A stretch of 17,281 bases of DNA from Chrysochromulina parva (GCA_002887195.1 PJAB01001100.1:1-17281); one strand, 5' to 3'. Positions 1 through 8,315 are shown, counted from the first letter of the stretch. A program made the numbers and translations. Notes: generated from the sequence alone by a model not told the origin.

Positions 1-921
1 CGGCTTCTTGTGGATGGCCATCTGGCACGTGTCGCCCGCCATCAGGATGCGCACCTCGCCCTCGTCGATGCGCGGGAGCAGGCGCTGGTCGACGAGCTGG
101 CCGTGCGCCGCCTTGCCACCTTTGAGGTACTCGCCCGGGAAAGTCGACTTCCACGCGCCCACGCCTCGGGCATTCGGACCCTCGACGCAGAAGATCATGA
201 ACTCCTTGACCGTGTGGTACTCTACGTGGTTGTCATTCATCTCCATCAGCTTGAGGTAGTCGTTGTCGCCCAGCACCTTCTCGCCAAAATAAGTCGCCGG
301 GTAGCGCTCGACCTTTTTGTCGGAGCTCTTGTCCCACAGCCAGCAGAGCCAGATGCCCTCGCCGGCCGAGCCGCGGTTCTGCTTGAGCACGCGCGGCTGG
401 AAGGCGCACGTCTTCTTGAAGCCGACGATGAGCTCCTCCTCGGTGTAGTACGCGTACGTGTCCTCGAGGCCACAGTTGAGCTTGCTGATGTGAACGAGCG
501 CGTCCTTGGCGCCCATCTGCGTCTGGATCTTGGGCGATGACCAGATGAGCTTGCCCCTCGAAATGTAATAGTTCATCAATGCGTCGAAGGCCGCCTGGGT
601 GCCCACCGGGGTGCCCTGCGAGAGCTGGCCCGGGTTGATGCGCACGATGAGCGCATCGTAATTGCACGCCACGAAGTCAAAGGCGGCGACGCACGCATCC
701 GCATCGCCGATGCTACTATCGAACTTGAGCAGATCGCACGCACCACCGGCGTGGATCACGCCGTTGGCGATCGGGATCGAGTCCACTCGGTTGCCATCGG
801 GGCCCTTGTCCGAGCCGCCGTTCTTGGCGTCCGGGACGGTGAACTGCACGACGGCCAGCCTGAACGGGGCATCAACCGGTGATGGCAGCAGAGTGTTGGA
901 GCGTCGGTATTTTTTGGACAT
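1..921 (-). CDS. ATP-grasp-like protein, Cj0069/DUF6815 type (3' end beyond window)
   Basis: The reverse strand reads open from ATG at 921 to the window edge, giving 307 residues with the C-terminus missing. An in-frame TGA lies about 90 nt upstream with no ATG between, which fixes the start. Residues 88-107 (YDALIVRINPG..SQGTPVG), 128-152 (SSPKIQTQMGAKDAL..) and especially 178-191 (VLKQNRGSAGEGIW) match what I know of the Cj0069/DUF6815 family. The last segment looks like the ATP-grasp nucleotide-binding lysine plus glycine-rich loop. Residues 288-297 (GEVRILMAGD) fit the later conserved strand. Substrate and reaction are unknown, and an ATP-dependent ligase or kinase role is inferred from the fold only. 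No targeting signal is obvious. Residues 31-47 are a Gly/Asp-rich insertion. The gene is divergent from COX11. A long opposite-strand open frame here is the antisense shadow. Confidence 0.8.
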   Translation of the reverse strand, partial: MSKKYRRSNTLLPSPVDAPFRLAVVQFTVPDAKNGGSDKGPDGNRVDSIPIANGVIHAGGACDLLKFDSSIGDADACVAAFDFVACNYDALIVRINPGQLSQGTPVGTQAAFDALMNYYISRGKLIWSSPKIQTQMGAKDALVHISKLNCGLEDTYAYYTEEELIVGFKKTCAFQPRVLKQNRGSAGEGIWLCWLWDKSSDKKVERYPATYFGEKVLGDNDYLKLMEMNDNHVEYHTVKEFMIFCVEGPNARGVGAWKSTFPGEYLKGGKAAHGQLVDQRLLPRIDEGEVRILMAGDTCQMAIHKKP

Positions 922-1313
922 GGCCCCCAGAAGCGACCGAGGTGCCGGCGGCAAAAGGGTCTCGCGTTTTGGATGTTGCGTTTGGATCTTTGCGGAATTC
1001 CCATTTGGAAGTCACATGAAAGTCAAGTCACGTCAAGTCAAGAAGTGTGATACGAGCCGGACCAAGCGCAAGCTGCGCGCTTCTTTCGGGGTCCCTGGGC
1101 TACGCACTGCTTGTTTTTTACATGGCAAAAAATGGTTCGATCGATGCCCTGGATCTCTGATCATGAGATTCAGTAAACAGGAGGTTTCTTTGCTGATGGA
1201 TTTTTTACCACACGAACGCCGCACCTTAAGAAAATGCTCCCATAAATTCCTCAAGAAGGCAAGCGGGCGGGATCTGCTTCGTGAAGTCGCACACGTCCAT
1301 CTTCTCGTGTTTC
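922..1313. promoter_or_regulatory. Divergent intergenic region between the ATP-grasp gene and COX11
   Basis: These 392 bases separate two genes read outward, so both promoters must lie here. The sequence is clearly more AT-rich than the flanking genes, especially 1100-1260. A near-perfect tandem 10-mer (AGTCAAGTCA then CGTCAAGTCA) lies at 1021-1040. A near-palindrome around a TGATCA core lies at 1153-1169. A weak TATA-like CATAAATT lies near 1240, about 70 bases before the COX11 ATG. Open frames in both directions lack recognisable domains and were not called. Promoter function is inferred from position only. Confidence 0.5.
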
Positions 1314-2183
1314 ATGTTTGTCGCGCGGCGTGCGACGTTCCGGCAGCTTCCCTCCGCAGGATCGGCGGTGCTGCCGCGCGTCTCCCCACGTGCCATCTCG
1401 CTCACCTCTCAATTGATGGCATGCCGTCGAACCAGTCCAAGGCCCAGCTACTGCGGCACATCTCTGGGCCGGCCGCTTCTGCAGCCGCAGCCGCAGCGCG
1501 CAGCGAGCAATGCGAGCGGCGGCGGCGCGAGCAGCAGCGCGCCACACGGCAGTGCCGGTGGCGGCAGCGACAGCAGCAAAGGCGGCGCTGGTGCGCGAGG
1601 CTCTCGCGCCAACGCCACCGTGGACCCGTACTCGCTCGGCGCAGCGATGCTCGCGGTCGCGATGGGGACGCTCGGGCTGGCCTATGCGTCCGTGCCTCTG
1701 TACCGCATTTTCTGTCAGACCACAGGCTTCGGCGGCACGACGAAGCGGCACAAGGGCGGCGGCGAGGATGAGGGCTATGACTTGCCCGCTGACCCGGCTA
1801 CGCTTCCAGGCAACCGGCCCCTGCGTGTGACGTTCAACACGGACGTGTCGCAGCAGCTGCCGTGGAGCTTCAAGCCTGTGCAGAAGCACGTGACCGTGCT
1901 CGCCGGCCAGACGGCCCTCGCCTTCTTCGAGGCCACCAACCACTCAACCGAGCCGATCATCGCGGTCGCCACGTACAATGTGATACCCAACGAGGCCGGC
2001 GCGTACTTCAACAAGATCCAGTGCTTCTGCTTCGACGAGCAGCGGCTGCTCCCGGGCGAGACCGTCGACATGCCCGTCTTCTTCTACATCGACCCTGAGT
2101 TCCTCAAGGACCGTAAGATGAAGCGTCTCGATACGATGACGCTCTCGTACACGTTCTTCAAGTCGAATGAGATCTACTCGTAA
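1314..2183 (+). CDS. COX11: Cytochrome c oxidase assembly protein COX11, mitochondrial
   Basis: This is a 289-residue copper chaperone that delivers copper to the CuB site of cytochrome c oxidase subunit 1 at the mitochondrial inner membrane. The first ~35 residues are rich in Arg and Ser with no acidic residues (MFVARRATFRQLP..), as expected for a mitochondrial presequence. A Gly/Ser-rich linker follows. One membrane span lies at about residues 107-130, leading into VPLYRIFCQTTGFGGT, a COX11 signature. The intermembrane-space beta domain carries the copper-binding CFCF at 237-240, within NKIQCFCFDEQRLLPGE, and a conserved tail (DPEF.. to TLSYTFFK). The reading frame also opens upstream at a GTG (1281), but ATG at 1314 gives the better presequence. 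A second in-frame ATG lies 34 codons downstream. No intron is apparent. Confidence 0.96.
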   Translation: MFVARRATFRQLPSAGSAVLPRVSPRAISLTSQLMACRRTSPRPSYCGTSLGRPLLQPQPQRAASNASGGGASSSAPHGSAGGGSDSSKGGAGARGSRANATVDPYSLGAAMLAVAMGTLGLAYASVPLYRIFCQTTGFGGTTKRHKGGGEDEGYDLPADPATLPGNRPLRVTFNTDVSQQLPWSFKPVQKHVTVLAGQTALAFFEATNHSTEPIIAVATYNVIPNEAGAYFNKIQCFCFDEQRLLPGETVDMPVFFYIDPEFLKDRKMKRLDTMTLSYTFFKSNEIYS

Positions 2184-2729
2184 GCCAAGCTGTCCTTTCC
2201 CCACAGGTCAACGGCGCAGAGCCCTCGAGCTGTCGTTAGTTCGTCAACGGCGGCCGAGCGAGGCGCTCCCTTGACTCCGCGGCCCATGCGCCACGTCTGG
2301 AGTCAAGTGCGCGCGGCCCTTCACGTCAACGTACCCTTCACGTGACCGCGCGCGCCGCCCGCTCCGAGCTGAGCTCTCGGACAGCGGTCTGCCGGTGTGA
2401 CTCCTTGGCGCTCAATAATGGCAAACGCGTGGGTCCGTCGCACGCTAACGGACGTAGGGACCACTTCACTCGCCACTGTGTGAACACAGTGTACGCATTG
2501 GAACTCAAGACAGGTTATATAAAGTTCGCGTTTCAGACTTGACACTTGTATGGACGTCTATGCTGTGCTCGACAGTCGACACATACAGTCACGCACCGCC
2601 CGCGCACAGTTTTCACCCAAGACGGTGGTTCGGTGCGTCCGATGCGGACCCTCGTAACGTATGCGGCAGAGCGATGACTGCCCTCTGCCGAGCAAAACTC
2701 CACGCCAGAGGCAGAGGCTTAGCCTCAGG
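2184..2729. other. Convergent intergenic region with no recognised gene
   Basis: This region lies between the COX11 stop and the stop of the RUN-PX gene, so it should hold the 3' UTRs and ends of both. Inverted GC-rich arms (GCGCGCGG at 2309-2316 and CCGCGCGC at 2346-2353), together with CACGT/ACGTG inside them, could form a hairpin. A palindrome and TATA-like box occur at 2474-2524. The first ATG after them (2549) opens a 35-codon frame ending at about 2656 with no similarity I recognise. No tRNA or rRNA was seen, and no poly(A) signal could be assigned. Confidence 0.5.
2474..2524 (+). promoter_or_regulatory. Palindrome plus TATA-like box inside the convergent gap
   Basis: CACTGTG-TGAA-CACAGTG at 2474-2491 is a perfect 7-bp inverted repeat with a 4-base spacer. 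About 23 bases later comes TTATATAAAG at 2515-2524, a strong TATA match in otherwise GC-rich DNA. On the + strand this would place a start site near 2550, giving an RNA antisense to the 3' end of the RUN-PX gene. No protein of recognisable family follows. It could be a non-coding RNA promoter, a short-ORF gene, or chance AT-richness in a 3' UTR. Confidence 0.4.
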
Positions 2730-5516
2730 TCAATGCAACGTCGTCGAGCCGTCGGGCGCAATCACCTGCCCAGAGCCCCTCGCACCCGACGGCCAGAAGA
2801 AGCTGGTGACCGTCTCATAGCGAGCCAGCTCTTCCGAGGCACAAAGCTCCGCGCAGTACTTTTGGAGCAACGCCGAGCGAATGTCGACCTGCTTGCCATT
2901 GGAAATGAGAGAGCGCACCGAGAGCTTCGACTCCATCAACTTTTTGGCCGTGGGCGTGATCGTGAGCAGGGCCGGCTTATTCTGCTTCTCCTTGGTCCAC
3001 ACCTTCTGAAGCGCCTGGTGCAGCTCGAGGAACGCGAGGGAGTGCTCAGTACGGCGCTCTTTGGGCAATCCGAGGCCGATCCGAGATCAGTCCGAGATCA
3101 GTCCGAGATCAGTCCGAGGCCAGTCCGAGGGCAATCAGAGTGCAATCAGAGGCCGGACCTGATGCAGCTCGAGGAACTCGGAGAAGCGGCGGAAGGTGGT
3201 GCTCTCAAACGGCCCCACGCGCGCACGCAGCTGGTAGACGGTGTGTTGGCCCTTGGAACCTTGGCTGCTTCGTCTCTTCTCATCGGAGCTGTCGGCGGAT
3301 TCGGTGTTCTCGCGCCTCTCGGTGCCCATGATCTCGACGAGGCGCACTGCAAGCTGGGCGATCTCGCTGCTGGTGGTGATGATGCCACGGGTCCAAGAGC
3401 CCTCGGTGGCATCACTCGCGCCTGGGCTGCCCTTGCCCCCGAAGTAGTTGGAGACGACCGAGGCCGAGATCGGCGCGTTTTGGCTCGAGCCGCCGTTGAT
3501 GGGGGAGGAGAGCGCCTCAAGGATCCCATCCACGGCGCCGCCGAGCCTGGGACGTGGCAGCTGAGGGTTGCCTAATAAGGGATTGCCTAACAAGGTAGTG
3601 CCTAATAAGGGATTGCCGAGCTCCTCCTCGGCCCGTGGAGCTCGAAGTTGACGAGATCGGAGAAAGTCCCGGAGCGCGTCGTCCTGAGCGTCTACCGGCG
3701 CGTCCGGCGCGTCCTCGAGAAGGGGGAGGCTCGCTGAGGCCAGCTGACCTTCCCCGACGCCCCGAGCTGGGTTGGGTTGGTTGGGTGCGCCCTCGTCAGC
3801 TTCAGCAGCGGCGGCGCCAACGTCATACGCGCTCGAGCCGGCCGCAAGCGCCGACGCGCCGCTGAGGGCGGCGGCGGCGGTGCCCAGAGGGGTGGTCTGA
3901 ACGGCGCCAGCTGGGCCCTCGGCGAAGGCGGCGACGGCTGCGGGCGCGTTGGTGCCCACGACGGCGCCATGGGTACCGGCCAGCTGAGAGGCCAAGGAAG
4001 GGGCTGTTGCCGTTGATGCAGCAGGCACCGCGCCCCAACCCACTGACGGCGATGCCGCCTCGGCTGTACCAGTCGCCGCCGACAGCCCGTCCGCTGGGTC
4101 CTTATTAGGTAAGCGCCCATCAGCATCCTTATTAGGCAAGTGTCCCTCCGCATCCAACTCCGCCAGGGCCGAGGCGAGGCCAGCCGCCCAAGACAACGCG
4201 TCGCTCGCGCCGGTCGGAATCGCGCCGTCCCGGGCGCCATGCTGAGTGACGTGATGAGCGCTATCCTGAGCGCCATATGGAGCGCCATCGCGGAGCGCAT
4301 TGGCCATGCCTTCGCTGCCAACGGCGCTGAGCTGAGCGGCATGGTTCCCCTCGCTGCCCAGTCCAGCGAGGGCGTCGCAGAGGGCGTCGAGCGGCCCACC
4401 ACCACCGCCACGGCCGCTGCCGCTGCCGCCGCTGCTGCTGCTGCCAGCCGCAGACGGACCAAGAGGCTCACGGCCCACCGCGCCGTCCCGAGCGCCGTCG
4501 TACGACGTTGGCTTGCCTAATAAGGATGCCGCGACCGTTGGATCGCCGGCGGCGGCGGTAGCGTTCGCATCGCTAAAGGAGCCGACTCGCTCCGTGAGCG
4601 CCGTCGTGGGCGCATGTCGGGCGCCGTCGTGGGCACATGGAGGGCCGGCCCGCTCCCCGGGATTTCCTAATAAGGGTTGGTCCCAAGGACTCAAGCCAGC
4701 ATACGATGGGGAAGCGAAGGAGGAGCTGCCCACCCAACCAGAGTCACGGGAGGACACTGCCGTGCCGCCGCCGCCGGCGTCCTCGCCGCCACCAAAGCCG
4801 AGGCTGCTCGTCGGGATGGAAGTGCGTCCGACGGGAGGAGATGCCTCTGATGGCCACGGAGTGCCGCGGAGTGCCGCGGAGTGCCTCGGAGTGCCAACGG
4901 GAGGAGAGGCCTCCAGTGCCGCCGCCTCTAGGGCCGCCACAGTCGCTGCGACCCTGTCCGAGGGCCACGGGGCACTCTCGTCCTCCGACATACTGCTACT
5001 ACTCGTCCTCTCGTCCTTCTTAGGCAAGCCCTTGCCCGCACTCGATCGTCGAGACGCCGCGTCGAAGTAGTCGGGCGAGGCGGCCGCGGCCGCGGCCGCC
5101 GCGGCCGCCGCTGCTGCCGCCATCGATGACGACGACGTTTTCCCACTTTCCGCATCCTCCGCCTTCCTAATTTGGGTCGCGGCGGCGGCAGCGGCGGCGG
5201 CGGCGGCGGCCTTTTTGGCATCGGCGCCGCCTCGTGACGCCGCCATGACCGCCGCCGCCCACGGGTCAGACGCGGGATCGAGAAGCAAGGCAGGGCTGGG
5301 CGGCGCGGCCGCCGTGATGGGAGCGATCGATCTCCGGGATCGGTCAGTACACGATCGCCTGGCGACGCACCGCGTGATGGCCGGAGTAAACCCGCTCGCC
5401 TCCACGGCGTTACGTGCGTTCAGCGCCGCGCCGTTGGTGAAGCTGGGATCCACAGGGGCAGCAGCACCGGCACTGGTAGCGCTCGCCGAGTCGCCGGACG
5501 ACCGGCCGCGCTCGAG

Positions 5517-5564
<48 letters not shown>

Positions 5565-7028
5565 CGCGCCAAAGGCGGATGCGCCGGCGCCTATGGCGGT
5601 GGCGGCGGCGGCGGCACGTTCGGCGGCTGCTTCTCTCACTGGAGCCGACACGGCGAAAGGGCTGGGTTTCGAACCGGGGAACGAGAGGGCGTTGATGGGC
5701 GGACGAGAGATGGCCTCCATCATCGCATCGATGCTGGTGCTGCCCAGGCCCAGCCTTGGACGCGGTGGCATCGAGGGAGCGGCAGGAGGAGCAGCAGCAG
5801 GCTTGGCGCTGCCGGTGCCCACGACGACGCCGTCGCCGAAGTCGGCTGAGGCGCCGGAGGCGGTGGAGGTGGCGGCGGCGACGGTGGGGGCGGCGACGGT
5901 GGAGGCGGCGACGGTGGAGGCGGCGACGGTGGAGGCGGCGACGGTGGAGGCGGCGGCAGAAGGTGCGGAAGCAGTTGCGTTGGCGGAGAGCGCGGCGGCG
6001 GGCGGAGCAGCAGGCGCGGCGGCGCTGCTGTCAGCGTCGTCTGCGGCGGGGATGGCACTGGTAGCGACCGTGGCCGGACTCGCCTCTCTTGAAACCGCCG
6101 CCGAGACTGCCGACGAGGACGAGACCAAATTAGGAAGGTGTGACGCGTCGTCGTTGGCCGCGGCCGACGCGTCGCTCGTCGCACACGCCGCGGCCGGTAT
6201 TACCGGTATGACGCCAGAGGATGACATCGAAGCGTCGCCAAGGGCAGTCGCACGCTCCGGTGTGGACTTAGGTGCAGCAGGCGCCGTCGCGAGAGTGGGC
6301 GCGGCCTCGACCGTGCGTGCCGGGGCTGCGGCGGCGGCGGCGGGTGAGAAGGGGGGGAGCAGCGTCGTCGGCGGCGCATGGTCAAACTCGGTGACCTCGC
6401 GATAACCGGGCGTCTCGTCCGCGGCGTCGTCGCGAAGGGCTTGGAAGTCGTCGTCACCCACGACGGCGACGGACGCGAGGCCCGCGGCCACGCCGAGCCG
6501 GAAGGACAGGCCGGCAAGAGGACGTAGCAGGTCCGAGAGGAGCTGACGGCACTCGAGGCGGTTGAGAAGCGCAGGCTCGGTGAAGAACATGCCACGGATC
6601 GCCTGGTCGTCGAGCAGCTCGCTCAGCGTCTGGCGCAGGCTGCGCTGGTTGAGCTGCACGTAGATCCACGCTCGCAGCCGCGCAGCGTCCGACGAGCCCA
6701 CCGAGCGCGCGAGGCGCACCGCCTCGGCCTCGGCGTCGCCTCTGTGCTCCGAGTGCTCGACGAGCGCCCACGGGTGCACCGTGAAAATGCCGAATTGCCG
6801 CGACTTGAACTTGTGCAGCAGCACGGGCTCGAGCGTGTTGCAAAAGACCTCCACCTCGGAAGCGTTCTCAGTGAGCATGCTCAGATGCTGCGCGGTTTGC
6901 AGCAGCGCCTTGACCGCAGACTGGAGCGTGAGCAGCAGCGGCTCATCCTCCGCACTCACGGTCGTTCCGCGCCAGGGCGGCGTCGTCGGTTCAGCCGGCG
7001 TCCTCAGGCCCTGTAATCGCGCCCGCAT
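2730..7028 (-). CDS. RUN and PX domain protein, SNX29-like architecture, with long Ala/Ser-rich linker
   Basis: Exons are 7028-3159 and 3014-2730, giving 1384 residues. The frame opens at a GTG (7073), and the first ATG is at 7028. Residues ~31-178 form a RUN domain: EVFCNTLEPVLLHKFK, then LRAWIYVQLNQRSLRQTLSELL and an LL..LLRPLAGLSFRL end. RUN domains usually bind small GTPases of the Rab/Rap/Arf type. Residues ~180-1210 are low complexity (poly-Ala, Ser, Gly, Pro). From about 1240 a PX domain begins (YQLRARVGPFES..FRRFSEFLELHQ). It continues in exon 2 as ALQKVWTKEK..RSALLQKYCAEL..TSFF. The RRFSEF arginine is the usual phosphoinositide-binding position, and the normal Pro-rich loop is weak. 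RUN at one end and PX at the other resembles metazoan SNX29, so an endosomal membrane role is inferred. A further in-frame candidate intron lies at 4845-4910. Confidence 0.82.
3015..3158 (-). other. Intron of the RUN-PX gene, made of 11-bp tandem repeats
   Basis: This is a 144-nt GT-AG intron, phase 0. Exon 1 ends CATCAG before GTCCGG, and the intron ends CTGCACCAG before GCGCTTCAG. Removing it joins RFSEFLELHQ to ALQKVW and completes the PX domain. Unspliced, the frame stops within 25 nt. The interior on the gene strand is a run of about 11-bp units such as TGATCTCGGAC (three exact copies) and TGGCCTCGGAC. The last 19 nt of exon 1 (3159-3177) and the last 19 nt of the intron (3015-3033) are the same sequence with one mismatch. 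Confidence 0.85.
3571..3615 (-). repeat. Three tandem 15-bp units coding a Leu-Leu-Gly-Asn-Pro type repeat
   Basis: The + strand shows CCTAATAAGGGATTG, CCTAACAAGGTAGTG and CCTAATAAGGGATTG in tandem. They are read on the minus strand as part of GNPLLGTTLLGNPLLGNPQL in the RUN-PX linker. The CCTAATAAGG core recurs further away, in both orientations. Confidence 0.9.
4828..4914 (-). repeat. 10-bp tandem repeat flanked by 21-bp direct duplication; candidate in-frame GC-AG intron (4845-4910)
   Basis: The + strand has four ~10-bp units starting at 4861 (GTGCCGCGGA, same, GTGCCTCGGA, GTGCCAACGG). They are bounded by near-copies at 4828-4848 and 4894-4914 that match at 18 of 21 bases. On the gene strand the block 4910-4845 starts GCCTCTCC and ends CATCAGAG. 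The exon after it starts GCATCTCC, so it has the design of the clear introns. It is 66 nt with no stop codon. Retention adds 22 residues (EASPPVG repeated at each side), and removal keeps the frame. Whether it is spliced cannot be decided from sequence alone. Confidence 0.5.
5881..5955 (-). repeat. Five tandem 15-bp units in the RUN-PX linker
   Basis: ACGGTGGAGGCGGCG is repeated five times on the + strand; only the first unit differs, by one base. On the coding strand it gives the pentapeptide STVAA repeated, with PTVAA at one end. The period keeps the frame, as expected for a coding minisatellite. Nearby 5517-5565 and 5183-5209 are trinucleotide runs coding poly-Ala. Confidence 0.9.
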
Positions 7029-7226
7029 TCGTGCGGGGGTGCACTTTCCCACAAAGGACGTGTCCCACACCACGCAGGAAGTGGGTATCCCGTGGTCCGC
7101 CGCATGAAACTGTGCCTATCTGACAAAAAATCACCGCCGCGAAGAGCGTGTGAATGGCCGCCTCCGCCGAGAGGCGGCGGGCTTCGAGCGAGCGGGCGGC
7201 GTCGCGGTCGCGCGCATACGCTCGGC
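7029..7226. promoter_or_regulatory. Divergent promoter region with a stem-loop in the likely 5' UTR
   Basis: This region separates the starts of the RUN-PX gene (-) and the VPxG-repeat gene (+), so it should carry both promoters. An 8-bp inverted repeat (GCCGCCTC at 7157-7164, GAGGCGGC at 7171-7178, 6-base loop) lies upstream of the + gene ATG at 7227. If transcribed it would form a stable stem in that 5' UTR. No TATA box was seen. An in-frame ATG at 7104 offers a longer alternative start for the + gene. Confidence 0.45.
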
Positions 7227-8315
7227 ATGCGTCGCGTGCGCGCCGTGTCGAGCGACAGCTTGACAAGCCTGCACAGCGCGCCGTCGTCCACCATCATCGT
7301 CGAAGTCCCTGCCGGCCTCCACCCTGGCGACGCCATGACAATCACCGTCGGTAACGACGAGTTCACAATAGTCATCCCAGATGGCGTGCATGGTGGAGCT
7401 TTGCTTGACGTGGACATTCCCAGCGAAGTGCAGCCTTCGTTTACGTCGAGCAGCGCTCCGCCGTCCACCGTCGCAGTCATCGTGCCGGACGGCTGCTTCG
7501 AAGGCGACGAATTTTCGGTGGTGGCTGACGGCAGCGTATTCTCCGTCTGCGTGCCCAAGGGCTGTGCACCTGGAGACGAAATAGAGGTCGCGGTGTCGGA
7601 GGAAGCGCCAGAAGAGCCGCCAGAGGAGGAGCCTCAACCGCAGCAGTATTCTGCAGCGCGGCTCGTCGGCCGGCGCGTCGAGCTGTGTGGTCTCGTGGCC
7701 AAGGCCATCCTCAACGGCCGACGTGGCACGGTGCGCTTGTACCGCGCCGACCGAGACCGTCTTCTGCTCAGCCTCGGGGGCATCGGCGCCGACGTGCACG
7801 TGCGGCCCGAGCATGTGCGCGAGCTCTCGCCCGACGACGAGGCCGAGGGCGTCGACGACGACGCGGGCGATGACGAGCCGCCAGTGGCCCCGGCTGCGGG
7901 TGCCCACTATGTGGGAGATCGCGTGCTGGTCGAACGGAGCGACGGGCGGCGCAGCATGGCGTGTGTGGTGGAGTACGACGAGGTGCTCGAGACGTACACG
8001 GTCGACGTCGGGCGCGGGGTCCTCAAGCACCTTGTCGAAGAGTCGTCCCTGACGCCCTATGAGACGAGCCAGCAGTGGGTGGGACCAAGCGAGCGGGTCG
8101 ATGGCCGTTGGCAGGGCTTCTACGTGGGCCGGCGCGTGCGCATCCCGGCGATGCTCAACAGCTCGAGCGACGACGATAAGAACGGCGCCATTGTCAGCTA
8201 CGACGAGCGCTCGGGATTCTATCATGTCGAGCTTGACTCAGGCATTCTGCGGCGTACTGTACTGTATCGGCAGATCAAGCCGCTGTACGTGTTACGGGAG
8301 GACGAGGTGTCGTAG
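7227..8315 (+). CDS. VPxG beta-repeat protein with C-terminal SH3/Tudor-like modules
   Basis: The protein has 362 residues from ATG 7227. An in-frame ATG at 7104 would add a 41-residue Arg/Pro-rich leader that looks non-coding. After a short Ser-rich start come two copies of a beta-rich unit with the pattern (I/V)xVPxGxxxGDxxxVxxxxxxFxVxVPxGxxxGxxxxVxxP, first IIVEVPAGLHPGDAM.. and then VAVIVPDGCFEGDEF... A Glu/Pro linker follows. Then comes LVGRRVELCGLVAKAILNGR RGTV.., a small beta-barrel type (Gly-Leu..Asn-Gly..Gly-x-Val) common in algal proteins. Two related barrels follow (VGDRVLVERSDGR.., VGRRVRIPAML..) with the YDE.xxFYHVELDSG pattern. These suggest binding scaffolds, and no catalytic residues are visible. 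Function is unknown. It starts back to back with the RUN-PX gene, and its stop lies 167 bases before the next + gene. Confidence 0.75.
   Translation: MRRVRAVSSDSLTSLHSAPSSTIIVEVPAGLHPGDAMTITVGNDEFTIVIPDGVHGGALLDVDIPSEVQPSFTSSSAPPSTVAVIVPDGCFEGDEFSVVADGSVFSVCVPKGCAPGDEIEVAVSEEAPEEPPEEEPQPQQYSAARLVGRRVELCGLVAKAILNGRRGTVRLYRADRDRLLLSLGGIGADVHVRPEHVRELSPDDEAEGVDDDAGDDEPPVAPAAGAHYVGDRVLVERSDGRRSMACVVEYDEVLETYTVDVGRGVLKHLVEESSLTPYETSQQWVGPSERVDGRWQGFYVGRRVRIPAMLNSSSDDDKNGAIVSYDERSGFYHVELDSGILRRTVLYRQIKPLYVLREDEVS

Larger units (their letters stand above)
3571..6134. repeat. Dispersed CC(A/T)6GG motif, at least eight copies in both orientations
   Basis: Copies of CCTAATAAGG or its reverse complement lie at 3571, 3601, 4100, 4127, 4516 and 4666 (start positions). 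A variant with one C lies at 3586. CCTAATTTGG at 5166 and CCAAATTAGG at 6125 are reverse complements that share 14 bases, including a CCTT flank. All lie inside the RUN-PX linker. Because orientation and reading frame differ, the same DNA codes both PLLGNP and LPNKD. The repeat is therefore conserved as DNA rather than as protein. The motif matches the CArg-box consensus known for MADS-box factors, but binding here is untested. Confidence 0.8.

Noticed and set aside
10..540. Long + strand open frame opposite the ATP-grasp gene
   Set aside because: It is the mirror of a conserved minus-strand frame and its protein has no recognisable domain. GC-rich coding DNA often leaves such antisense frames open.
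662..1771. 369-codon + strand frame running from the ATP-grasp gene into COX11
   Set aside because: It crosses a divergent promoter region and overlaps COX11 in another frame, with no domain or ATG start.
1251..1943. 230-codon minus-strand frame opposite COX11
   Set aside because: Antisense to a certain gene, with Arg/Ala-rich composition and no known motif.
2549..2656. 35-codon + strand ORF after the TATA-like box
   Set aside because: Too short and without similarity to call as a gene. It is mentioned only as part of the possible antisense transcript.
3047..3158. Tandem 11-bp repeat as a CRISPR-like array
   Set aside because: Units are contiguous and degenerate without spacers, and lie inside a eukaryotic intron.
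2661..3575. 304-codon + strand frame over the PX end of the RUN-PX gene
   Set aside because: It reads through the intron and both exons of the opposite gene. The minus-strand PX domain is clear, so this is a shadow.
5215..6405. 396-codon + strand Ala-rich frame
   Set aside because: It is the antisense of the Ala/Ser-rich linker. GCC and GGC runs stay open in most frames.
7131..8225. 364-codon minus-strand frame opposite the VPxG-repeat gene
   Set aside because: The + frame has regular repeats and recognisable barrels. The minus frame has none.
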